Assembly (NCBI RefSeq): GCF_022429625.1
Contig: NZ_CP092483.1
Span: 186,001-250,000, forward strand
Direction of reading: 5' to 3'
DNA from: Devosia lacusdianchii
GTDB taxonomy: Bacteria > Pseudomonadota > Alphaproteobacteria > Rhizobiales > Devosiaceae
DNA: 64,000 nucleotides
Shown here: positions 42,303 to 49,680 of the stretch, piece by piece
How positions within the stretch are numbered: position 1 is the stretch's first letter
Layout: the number at the start of each line of letters is the position of its first letter
Made by a program: the position numbers and the translations under genes
The notes under the pieces: model-generated
Databases searched by the model: none
What the model saw: the letters and a program-made list of their open reading frames with translations, nothing else
What the model was told of the DNA's origin: nothing

Positions 42303-43084
42303 GCTTTCGCGGCCTCGCGCCCCTGCCCGAACAATTGCAGGGCGTACGCTACCTTTTCACCGATATCGACGACACCCTGACTACCGAGGGCCGGCTTTTA
42401 CCACAGACCTACCAGGCCCTGTGGGACCTGCACGCCGCCGGTATTGCCGTCGTGCCGGTGACCGGGGGTTCGGCAGGGTGGTGCGAGCATATCGTCCGCG
42501 CCTGGCCTGTGGCCGCAGTCATCGGAGAAAGCGGGGCCTTTGCGATGACACTTGCGAGGGGACAGGTGGAAACCGAATTTTGGGAGGGCGAGGCAAGCCA
42601 GGCTCTGCACCAGTCCGAGCACCTCAAGGCGATTGAGCCCCTGTTGGGCTCTTTCTCCCTGTCGCGAGATCAGCGCTTCCGCATTGCCGATGTCGCCATA
42701 GAGATTGCCGGACACGACAGGCAGGATGTTGATGCCCTCGCTGACACCATCCGCACCGGCGGAGCCTCTGTCGCCGTCAGCTCGATCCATATCAACACCT
42801 GGCGGGGCCGATACAACAAGCAGACCATGAGCGAACGCCTGCTTCAGCGTTTCGGGGTGGAGCCGGACGACATCTCCCGCAGCACCGCCTTCGTTGGAGA
42901 CTCGCGTAACGACGCTCCGATGTTCGCCTATTTCGCAAACGCCTTCGGTGTCGCCAATATCCTTACGGTGCTCGACGATCTCACCACAAAACCCCGATGG
43001 ATATCCCAGCGCCCCGCTGGACTGGGCTTCGTCGACGTCGCCCATGCGGTGCTGGCGGCCAGGACTATGGCCCCGGAGCTGTGA
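42299..43084 (+). CDS. HAD-superfamily hydrolase (phosphatase)
   Basis: From ATG 42299 (GGGGCGG upstream) the 261-residue protein has HAD motif I YLFTDIDDTLTTEG (Asp22, Asp24), motif II PVTGGSAGWC, and motif IV FVGDSRNDAPMFAYFANAFGVAN, with a Cof-type IIB cap in between (ISSIHINTWRGRYNKQTM region). It is probably a sugar- or glycerol-phosphate phosphatase, since it is the last gene of the ugp operon, but the substrate cannot be deduced. Confidence 0.88.
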   Translation: MSFRGLAPLPEQLQGVRYLFTDIDDTLTTEGRLLPQTYQALWDLHAAGIAVVPVTGGSAGWCEHIVRAWPVAAVIGESGAFAMTLARGQVETEFWEGEASQALHQSEHLKAIEPLLGSFSLSRDQRFRIADVAIEIAGHDRQDVDALADTIRTGGASVAVSSIHINTWRGRYNKQTMSERLLQRFGVEPDDISRSTAFVGDSRNDAPMFAYFANAFGVANILTVLDDLTTKPRWISQRPAGLGFVDVAHAVLAARTMAPEL

Positions 43085-43160
43085 CCTCCACCCTGCCGCT
43101 CGTAGCGGACCGATGCCGCGCGTGGTTCGGGAAATATCGGAAACCGCCGCACGCCGGAGC

Positions 43161-43913
43161 CTAGTGCGAAGGATGGATGGCGTCGTTCAGATACATGCAG
43201 GTCAGCATGGTGAACACATAGGCCTGGATGGCCGCCATCAGCAGTTCGAGCGCTACAATGCCTATCGCCATGATCATCGGGGCGATCGCGGCGACCATGC
43301 CAAGAGCGCCGAGGCCACTGAGATCGACTACGAAGCCCGTGAACACCTTGAGCGTGATGTGTCCGGCGAGCATCACGGCAAACAAGCGGACCGAGTGGCT
43401 GATCGGTCGTGAAATATACGACACGATTTCGATCGGCACGATGATCGGCGCCAGATAGCCTGGAATACCGCCGGGCATGAACAGGCGGAAGAATTTCAAC
43501 CCGTGCCGCCACAGGCCATAGAGCGTGACGACGGCGAAAACCAGCAGGGCCAGCGCGGCGGTCACGATGATCTGGGCGGTTACCGTGAAGGCATAGGGGA
43601 AGATGCCGATCATGTTGGCGACGAGGATGAAGCTGAACAGCGAGAAGACCAGCGGGAAGAACCGCATGCCCTCCCGGCCGATACTGGCGAGGACCAGGTT
43701 CTCGATGCTCTGATAGGCCATTTCCGCCACCAGCTGCAGCCGGGTCGGCACCATCAGCTGCTTGCGTCCGGCCATGATCATGAAGCCGGCCACCAGCGCC
43801 GTCGTCAGCATCATATAGGCCGAGGCATTGGTGAAGCTCAGGTCCTGCCCGGCGATCGGGGGCAAGGGGAAGATGGGCTCGACGACGAATTGATGGATGG
43901 GGTCAGTAGCCAT
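43161..43913 (-). CDS. Orphan F0 ATP synthase subunit a (AtpB paralogue)
   Basis: The 250-residue protein is a full-length a-subunit of alphaproteobacterial type: [78 protein letters not shown], and the essential stretch [19 protein letters not shown], with the half-channel arginine at Arg176. It is not followed by the c- and b-subunit genes normally found in the F0 operon. Instead it lies downstream of a 57-residue membrane protein gene, a ChaA-like antiporter and an MscS channel. A second, canonical atpB elsewhere is therefore likely. It could supply a proton or sodium path in another complex. Expression may depend on the riboswitch at 44135-44184. Confidence 0.85.
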   Translation of the reverse strand: MATDPIHQFVVEPIFPLPPIAGQDLSFTNASAYMMLTTALVAGFMIMAGRKQLMVPTRLQLVAEMAYQSIENLVLASIGREGMRFFPLVFSLFSFILVANMIGIFPYAFTVTAQIIVTAALALLVFAVVTLYGLWRHGLKFFRLFMPGGIPGYLAPIIVPIEIVSYISRPISHSVRLFAVMLAGHITLKVFTGFVVDLSGLGALGMVAAIAPMIMAIGIVALELLMAAIQAYVFTMLTCMYLNDAIHPSH

Positions 43914-43940
43914 GAAGGGATCCGTTGGTAGTGGGGAGAG

Positions 43941-44114
43941 CTATTTGTGCAGCCGCATGGCGGTCAGGCCGATGACCAGGCCACACAGGGATGGGATGAA
44001 GGAAAGGGCGAGCGTGGCGCCAAGGCCGCTCACAAGGCTCAAGTCGACCATGATGCCTGCGAGCATGTAGCCGAGCAGGCACCCGACAAGGGCGAGCATG
44101 TTTGCGACGGACAT
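43941..44114 (-). CDS. 57-residue membrane protein upstream of the orphan a-subunit
   Basis: On the minus strand, ATG 44114 opens a 57-codon frame: MSVANMLALVGCLLGYMLAG, then SLVSGLGATLALSFIPSLCG and the tail LTAMRLHK. Two transmembrane helices flank a short loop. A Shine-Dalgarno GAGGAG lies six to eight bases before the ATG. The Gly-rich helices and position before an a-subunit gene recall AtpI/AtpZ-type small proteins of ATPase operons, but no identity is claimed. Two ACGR-loop hairpins upstream make it a probable guanidine-II riboswitch-controlled gene. The gene is too short for ordinary ORF cut-offs. Confidence 0.75.
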   Translation of the reverse strand: MSVANMLALVGCLLGYMLAGIMVDLSLVSGLGATLALSFIPSLCGLVIGLTAMRLHK

Positions 44115-44134
44115 GGGGGGACTCCTCGAATGGA

Positions 44135-44184
44135 GGGGTCGTCCCCGAAAGCAAGCCCTGGTACCCGGCGGGTCGTCCCGCCGG
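44135..44184 (-). promoter_or_regulatory. Guanidine-II (mini-ykkC) riboswitch candidate B, upstream of the 57-residue gene
   Basis: On the minus strand, first CCGGCGGG-ACGA-CCCGCCGG (44184-44165), then an 18-base linker, then GGGG-ACGA-CCCC (44146-44135), followed by GAGGAG and ATG at 44114. Two tandem hairpins with ACGR tetraloops just before a Shine-Dalgarno are the defining features of the guanidine-II class. The hairpin at 44165-44184 also starts 13 bases after the chaA stop. Confidence 0.75.
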
Positions 44185-44196
44185 CGGGCAATCAGG

Positions 44197-45345
44197 TCAG
44201 GTTACGAAAAGCAGCACGCTGAATACGGCGAACAGCGCCAGATGCAGCGTGCCCTGCAGGGCCGAGGCGCGCTGGCCCATGAAGGTCAGCGCCGTCAGGC
44301 CAACCGTCAACAGCAGCAACACCGTCTCGGTCGGGCTCACGCCCATGACCACGGTCTTGCCGGTGACGAGGCCCACGGTCAGCACTGCCGGAACGGTGAG
44401 TCCAACAGTCGAAACGAAGGCTCCAAGGCACAGGTTGATCGAGCGCTGCAACTGGTCGGCCATCGCCGCCTTGATCGCGGTAATGGATTCCGGCGTGAAC
44501 ACGATAATGGCGATCAGCACGCCGCCCAGGGCCACCGGCGCGCCAACTGCGGCAATGCCAAAATCGATGATCAGCGCCAGGTCATGCGCGAGCAGAACGA
44601 TGGGCAGCATGAGCGCAACCAGCAGAATCGACCGGATAACGATGCCGCGCTTGTCGAGCGGCTCCTTGCGCTCCACCGGCGTGCCCGTGACCATGGGCTC
44701 CACCGGTACTGCCAGATGCCCGGCCTCGGGCTGCACGAAGAAGCGCTTGTAGCCCCGCGTTTGCATGAGCAGGAACACAGCATAGAGAACGATGGTCAGG
44801 ATTGCGAAAGCCACCGCCTGCACTGGCCAGAAGGTACCGTCGCCGGTGCTGAGCGTATTGGGCAGGATCAAGCCGATACCGGCCAAGAGCAGCGTCATCG
44901 CCACATAGGCCAGCGCGCCCTGCGAATTGTATTCCTGTTCGCCGAACCGCCGTCCCCCGACGACGAGGCAGATGCCCATCACCAGGTTGAGGATGATCAT
45001 CATAACGGCAAAGATCGAGTCCCGCCCAATGGTCGGATTTTCGCCCGGGCCGAGCAGCACCGCAGCGATCAGAATGACTTCGATCGCCACGATGGCCAGC
45101 GTCAGGATCAGCGTGCCATAGGGCTCGCCGAGCTGGTGCGCCAGGTAATCCGCCTCGTGCACGACCCCGAAAGCCGCCATCAGGATAATGGCGAAGATCA
45201 CGACAAAGCAGACGATGGCGACGATCGGATCGATCGGATCATGCAGCCAGGTGGGGCCACCGATCAGGAAGACAACGACGACCGCCCAGGCGATCAGCAG
45301 CTTCAGTATGGTACTGTTTGGAATGTGCTCGCGGATTGACGACAC
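44197..45345 (-). CDS. chaA: ChaA-like cation/proton antiporter (CaCA superfamily)
   Basis: A GTG at 45345 opens a 382-residue protein with eleven or so transmembrane helices in two homologous halves. The first repeat shows HQLGEPYGTLILTLAIVAIEVILIAAV and the second VALGGVLIAIIVFTPESITAIKAAMADQLQRSINLCLG, with the conserved acidic residues in GEPYGTLILTL..IE and TPES that bind the cation in the CaCA family. The match to E. coli ChaA (Ca2+/Na+/K+:H+ antiporter) runs through KRFFV..EAGH. Two ACGR-loop hairpins in its 5' leader suggest guanidine-II riboswitch control, which would make guanidinium a candidate substrate or inducer. The gene follows the mscS-type gene and precedes the small F0-associated genes. 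Confidence 0.88.
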   Translation of the reverse strand: MSSIREHIPNSTILKLLIAWAVVVVFLIGGPTWLHDPIDPIVAIVCFVVIFAIILMAAFGVVHEADYLAHQLGEPYGTLILTLAIVAIEVILIAAVLLGPGENPTIGRDSIFAVMMIILNLVMGICLVVGGRRFGEQEYNSQGALAYVAMTLLLAGIGLILPNTLSTGDGTFWPVQAVAFAILTIVLYAVFLLMQTRGYKRFFVQPEAGHLAVPVEPMVTGTPVERKEPLDKRGIVIRSILLVALMLPIVLLAHDLALIIDFGIAAVGAPVALGGVLIAIIVFTPESITAIKAAMADQLQRSINLCLGAFVSTVGLTVPAVLTVGLVTGKTVVMGVSPTETVLLLLTVGLTALTFMGQRASALQGTLHLALFAVFSVLLFVT

Positions 45346-45360
45346 GGTTCATGCCTCGCT

Positions 45361-45405
45361 GGGGCCGTCCCCTGTCGATCGAACCGCTTCCTCGGGGTCG
45401 TCCCC
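45361..45405 (-). promoter_or_regulatory. Guanidine-II (mini-ykkC) riboswitch candidate A, upstream of chaA
   Basis: On the minus strand, GGGG-ACGA-CCCC (45405-45394), a 21-base linker, then GGGG-ACGG-CCCC (45372-45361), 16 bases before the GTG start. Both loops fit ACGR, with CAACA/CGACA flanking each stem 5'. The two-hairpin architecture, loop sequences and distance to the start match the mini-ykkC/guanidine-II consensus as I know it. Confidence 0.8.
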
Positions 45406-45494
45406 TGTTGCGAACGGCAGTAGGCCGTTGCCAATCCATAATCGAGCAAGCTGGAGATGTCCAGCGAGGCGGAACCGGCTCGAAAATGCCGGTC

Positions 45495-47606
45495 TCACAG
45501 CACGATGTCCTTCTTCGCCAGCGCTTCGAGGAACCCGCCATTGAAGGCGCGGGCCAGTTCCGACTGCCGAAGGGGCGCCGTACGCAGCGTGCCGCTAACG
45601 ATCACCGACCCGGCATTGACTTCTTCGACGCCAAGATTGTGCAGATCGCCCATGAACGCCGCGGAGTATTTGGGGTTCGCTCGCAGCGCGGCGCTGGTTT
45701 CCCGCATGGCGTCGAGCACCCGCTGCGGGTCGACGCCGGAGGGCACGGCGTAGCGTGGCCGGAACACCCCATAATTGCGCGAGCTGTTCTTGAGCGCCTT
45801 GATGGTCGAGAACGGTACCGAATGCAGCGCGCCATCAGCATCGCGCAGCCTGACCGTGCGCAGAGAAATACCCTCCACCACGCCGCTTCGATCGCCGGTA
45901 TTGACCGTGTCGCCAATGGCCAGTGTATCCTCGGCCAGGATGAAGACGCCGGTGATAACGTCCTGCACCAATTGCTGGGAGCCGAAGCTGAGGGCCAGGC
46001 CGAACACGCCGGCGCCGGCGATCAGCGGCGTCACGTCGACCCCGATATTGGCCAGCACGGCAATCCCGGCCAGGGCGAGAAGCAGGATCATCAGCCCGTT
46101 GCGCAGCAGCGGCAGCAGCGTCTGCGCCCGGTTGGTCCGCTGGCGCGGCCGACCTAAAGCGTCGGTCGGGGTTAGGGCGCTGGCGATCCAGGCGTCAAGC
46201 GCGATCCAGATCAGCCAGGAGACCAGGGCGCAGACGATAGCCGCGGCAAGCGGCTGCGTCAGCTGCTGCCCATCGCGCAGCAGCCAGGTTCCCAGATCGA
46301 AGCCCCATATCCGCACGATCGTGATGACCGCAACCACGGCAATGGCAGCATCGGAGGCGACACGGAGAATCTTGAACAGCCCCGCGATCACCGCTTGCCG
46401 GACGGCGCCGCGCTGTCTGCGGCGGCCAGTCAGCAGGTTGCCATACAGCCGATGCAGGCTGAACACCGCCACCAGAGCAATCAGCACGACGCCGAACGAC
46501 CATAGCGCCAGCGTGAACACATCATTGTCCCGCTGGCCCGAAAACAGGCTAACGGCGCTAAGCACCACAAAGGCATAGGCAAACAAGTGCCAGCGCTTGG
46601 CCAGTTGCCGCATCGCACGCACCAGCGGATTGTCGGACGGGGACCGTTGCGACGCTCTGCCGAAGATCAGCCGGCCAATGGCCGGCCGGTACCGCATGAT
46701 GAAGATCAGGGTGGTCGCCGCGGCCAGCATGTTGAGTGTAAACGAGGCGATGTCAGCAACCGACCAGCCGATCACCCCCCTTGTTGCCGGATCCCGGCAC
46801 AAGGCGGCGAGGATTGCCAGCATCAGGATGGGCAGCCACCAGCGGTAGAATCGCTTCTGGCAATAAACGACAATGCGCACCCCTCTCATTCCGGCCAGCG
46901 CCGACAGGCCTGCCACGGCCAGGTCGGTCATCAGCATCGCCAGAACAGTGCCCGCGGCGACGGTGAGAAACATGCTGCCGCTCACTTCGGTGGGTGAGAA
47001 CAGCGCCAAGCTGGAGGCAAGCGCGATAAACAGAACCACATGGGCGACGAATTTCAGCAGCAGCCCGGCAGCAAGCCGCCGCTTTCGCACCGGCTTTGTC
47101 GCAGCGGTAAGGCCGCGACCGACGCGCCGCAAGGCGAAAGCGGCAAGCGCCGTCACCAGCAGCAGGGGCAGGGCCCACGCGGCAAACTGCAGCAATTGAC
47201 CATCCTTGATCCCCGCTTCGATGCGGGTGCTCAACTGGGTCTGAGCCTGCTGCGCCTTCTGGTCGATCGGAATGCCGAACGTCGTGGTTGGCAATTGTTC
47301 GACCAGATCAGTCGACCAATCCGACAGGGCATCGATCAGCCCCGGCGTCGTCGCACCCTCCTCGGTCGGGGCAGGGGCCGACGCACCGTCCGCCGCTGCG
47401 TTCTCTGCCGCCGGCGCTTCGGGTGCCGATGACAGACTGCGCAATTGCTCGAGCAATTGACCACGCAATTGATCGTCGTCCAAAACGACGATCAGCCGGT
47501 CGATCGCCTCGATCTTGGCATCGGCCGCCAGGTTGTCCTGCCCGGTCGCAGCTGCTCCAAACATGATGACGATCAGTGGGGCGAGCCACAGCGCCAGTCG
47601 TTTCAT
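45495..47606 (-). CDS. Large MscS-family mechanosensitive channel
   Basis: The 703-residue protein has a signal peptide (RLALWLAPLIVIMFGAAATGQ), a periplasmic coiled-coil-like segment with a DQLRGQLLEQLRSL repeat and an Ala/Pro linker, then about eight to ten membrane helices and a C-terminal MscS core. The core has the pore helix region DVTPLIAGAGVFGLALSFGSQQLVQDVITGVFILAEDTLAIGDTVN and beta domain SGVVEGISLRTVRLRDADGALHSVPFSTI. It opens on hypo-osmotic stress to release solutes. It is upstream of chaA on the same strand, separated by a riboswitch-containing gap, so it may be only loosely linked. Confidence 0.9.
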   Translation of the reverse strand: MKRLALWLAPLIVIMFGAAATGQDNLAADAKIEAIDRLIVVLDDDQLRGQLLEQLRSLSSAPEAPAAENAAADGASAPAPTEEGATTPGLIDALSDWSTDLVEQLPTTTFGIPIDQKAQQAQTQLSTRIEAGIKDGQLLQFAAWALPLLLVTALAAFALRRVGRGLTAATKPVRKRRLAAGLLLKFVAHVVLFIALASSLALFSPTEVSGSMFLTVAAGTVLAMLMTDLAVAGLSALAGMRGVRIVVYCQKRFYRWWLPILMLAILAALCRDPATRGVIGWSVADIASFTLNMLAAATTLIFIMRYRPAIGRLIFGRASQRSPSDNPLVRAMRQLAKRWHLFAYAFVVLSAVSLFSGQRDNDVFTLALWSFGVVLIALVAVFSLHRLYGNLLTGRRRQRGAVRQAVIAGLFKILRVASDAAIAVVAVITIVRIWGFDLGTWLLRDGQQLTQPLAAAIVCALVSWLIWIALDAWIASALTPTDALGRPRQRTNRAQTLLPLLRNGLMILLLALAGIAVLANIGVDVTPLIAGAGVFGLALSFGSQQLVQDVITGVFILAEDTLAIGDTVNTGDRSGVVEGISLRTVRLRDADGALHSVPFSTIKALKNSSRNYGVFRPRYAVPSGVDPQRVLDAMRETSAALRANPKYSAAFMGDLHNLGVEEVNAGSVIVSGTLRTAPLRQSELARAFNGGFLEALAKKDIVL

Positions 47607-47808
47607 ACTATCCCCTTACCGTGGGTGACCGCAGCCATACCTCTGGTGTCAATCATATCTTCCAACTCACCCGGCTCCGCCAAGGCTTCTTCTTTCGCAC
47701 GTCTCGTGGGTGGGTGCATTACGGCGCTGCAGGTCATATCCAGGCGCTTCCCAATCAGCCACGTGAATGCCATAGCTCTCCCAATCGTCTAGCGCCGGGA
47801 GCCCATTC

Positions 47809-48636
47809 ATGACAGATCATCAATCGCCGGGCCGCCCGATGGCCAGGCTCAGCCTCAAATGGAGCATGATCGAAGAGCCTCTCGGCATCCTGGAGAAGTT
47901 CCAGCTGGTCAAGGATCTCGGCTTTGATGGTGTCGAACTCGACGCGCCCAATGACCTGCCCGTCGCCGAAATCATCGCTGCACGCGACAAGACCGGCCTG
48001 GCCATTCCGGGCGTGGTCAATTCCCTGCATTGGAAGTACCCGCTGACCCACCCCGACCCGGCGATCCGCCAGGCCTGCATCGACGCCACCATCACGGCCC
48101 TCGAAGACGCCCGGCGCTATGGCGCCGACAGCGTTCTGCTGGTGCCCGGCGTCGTCAACGCCGACACCAGCTACAAGGCCGCCTATGAGCGTGCCGTCGA
48201 GGGCATCGGCAAGCTCCTGCCGCACGTAGACGCAACCGGCGTGTCGCTGGCGCTGGAAAACGTCTGGAACGATTTCCTCTTGAGCCCGCTCGAAGCCGCC
48301 CGGCTCGTCGATGAATTCGACCACCCCCTGGTCGGCTGGTATTTCGATGTCGGCAATGTGCTGCGCTACGGCCGCCCCGCCCACTGGATCGAGGCGCTGG
48401 GATCGCGCATCCGCAAGGTCGACATCAAGGAATTCAGCCTGACGAAGATGAATGTCGAAGGCCCGTGGAAAGGCTTCGAGGTCGAGCTCGGCGAGGGTGA
48501 TTGCGATTGGCCCGCGGTCAATCGCGCCCTGTCGGCAGCAGGCTATTCGGGCTGGGCTTCGGCCGAAGTCCCCGGCGGCGATCGCCAGCGTCTGGCTGAC
48601 ATCAAGGCGCGCCTGGACCGCGTCGCCGCCGCCTGA
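47809..48636 (+). CDS. Sugar phosphate isomerase/epimerase family protein (TIM barrel)
   Basis: The 275-residue protein has the xylose-isomerase-like TIM barrel: LGFDGVELDAPNDLPVAE, VVNSLHWKYPLTHPDP, ADSVLLVPGVVNADTSY, VSLALENVWNDFLLSPLEAARLVDEFDHPLVGWYFDVGNVL, and VDIKEFSLTKMNVEGPWKGFEVELGEGDCDW. The Glu, Asp and His residues of these strands form the usual divalent-metal site. It may isomerise or cleave a ketosugar; related proteins act in 3-keto-glycoside and C-glycoside pathways. The next gene is convergent with no gap (the two stops form TGATCA). Confidence 0.85.
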   Translation: MTDHQSPGRPMARLSLKWSMIEEPLGILEKFQLVKDLGFDGVELDAPNDLPVAEIIAARDKTGLAIPGVVNSLHWKYPLTHPDPAIRQACIDATITALEDARRYGADSVLLVPGVVNADTSYKAAYERAVEGIGKLLPHVDATGVSLALENVWNDFLLSPLEAARLVDEFDHPLVGWYFDVGNVLRYGRPAHWIEALGSRIRKVDIKEFSLTKMNVEGPWKGFEVELGEGDCDWPAVNRALSAAGYSGWASAEVPGGDRQRLADIKARLDRVAAA

Positions 48637-49530
48637 TCAGGCCGCTTTGATCTCGGCCAGCATCCTGCGGATATTGCCGAGGCTGGTGGCGCAGCCTTGC
48701 AGTGTCGGCTCATTGGCCTCGTATTCGAGCGAGACGAAGCCGTCATAGCCCGAGGCAACCACGGCTTCGAGGATCATCTTGGTCTCGAGGTCGCCAAAGC
48801 CGAAGACCGAGCCGCGAATGAACTGCCCGCCCAGTGTCTGCAGCCAACCCGGGCCTGGGTTGGTACGCCGGACATAGAAGTCCTTGAGGTGGACGAAGCT
48901 GGCGTCGCCAAGGCTGGCGCGGGTGGCGACCACGGCATCCTCGTCGACGCACAGGAAGTTGCCGACATCGACGGTGAACTTGAAATTGGACTTGCCCACG
49001 GCATGCAGCAGGCGCTGGATGCGGCCGCTGCCATTCATGAAGAAGCCGTGGTCCTCGACGCTGGTGGTGACGCCGTGGCCCGCGGCAAAGTCCGCAATCT
49101 CCCGGCAGGCATCGACGATGGAAGGAAACGCGCCTTCGAACGCCGCCGCATCGGTCAACCGCTGCGACCACAGCACCACGTCATGCCGCAACAGGCCGAT
49201 GCCCAGCCGATTGCACAGCTCGATATGGCGTTTGACCTGCTCGATCTGGGCCCGCCGCTCGTCCGCATCGACAAAGGCGAATTTCGCGGCCATGCACAGG
49301 CCCGAAACCGGAATGCCGGTCCGCGCCGAATTCGCCTTGACGCGCTCCAGCGTGCCCGTGTCCGTCGTCAGGTCGTATGCCGCTTCCTGTCCCGGCGGCG
49401 AGAACGAGAATGTCGCGATTTCCAGATGCTCGGCGTCATGGGCCTGCATCCAATCGAACATGCCCTCGATCTGCAGCGAGCCATCGGCAAGCAAGGGGCG
49501 GAAACTATAGGACGACATGCCGAGTTTCAT
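48637..49530 (-). CDS. Sugar phosphate isomerase/epimerase family protein (TIM barrel), second copy
   Basis: The 297-residue protein is another xylose-isomerase-like barrel: KLGMSSYSFRPLL, HDAEHLEIATFSF, GLCMAAKFAFVDADERRAQIEQVKRHIELCNRLGIGLLRHDVV, VTTSVEDHGFFMNG, KFTVDVGNFLC, FVHLKDFYVR and GYDGFVSLEYEANEP. The metal ligands (Glu in VEDHG, Asp in VDVGN, His in FVHLKD, Glu in SLEYE) are present. It is divergent from the GMC oxidoreductase gene across a direct-repeat region and probably belongs to the same sugar pathway. Confidence 0.85.
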   Translation of the reverse strand: MKLGMSSYSFRPLLADGSLQIEGMFDWMQAHDAEHLEIATFSFSPPGQEAAYDLTTDTGTLERVKANSARTGIPVSGLCMAAKFAFVDADERRAQIEQVKRHIELCNRLGIGLLRHDVVLWSQRLTDAAAFEGAFPSIVDACREIADFAAGHGVTTSVEDHGFFMNGSGRIQRLLHAVGKSNFKFTVDVGNFLCVDEDAVVATRASLGDASFVHLKDFYVRRTNPGPGWLQTLGGQFIRGSVFGFGDLETKMILEAVVASGYDGFVSLEYEANEPTLQGCATSLGNIRRMLAEIKAA

Positions 49531-49619
49531 GGGCTGGCTCCAAAAAATGCTGCAGGAAAAATTCGATCATGACGTTGCGGCGGAAGAATGCCGTCACGGC
49601 ATAAAATGTGCTCTTTACG

Positions 49620-49669
49620 TACCAATAAAGTACCATTAATACCATTTCCATACCAATTTTTGATACTGG
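49620..49669. repeat. TACCA direct repeats in the divergent promoter region
   Basis: TACCA occurs at 49620, 49631, 49640 and 49651, with TACTGG at 49664, so the copies are spaced 11, 9, 11 and 13 bases, about one helical turn. The region is AT-rich and lies just before the GMC gene start at 49681 and upstream of the divergent isomerase gene. A regulator binding array is likely. Confidence 0.45.
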
Positions 49670-49680
49670 CGGGACATTTT

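Noticed and set aside
44165..44184. Simple terminator of chaA
   Set aside because: The loop is ACGA on the minus strand and a second ACGA hairpin follows 18 bases later before a Shine-Dalgarno, so a riboswitch explains it better; no T-tract is present.
44098..45339. 413-codon plus-strand frame opposite chaA
   Set aside because: Gln/His/Arg-rich random composition; chaA on the minus strand is a recognised transporter.
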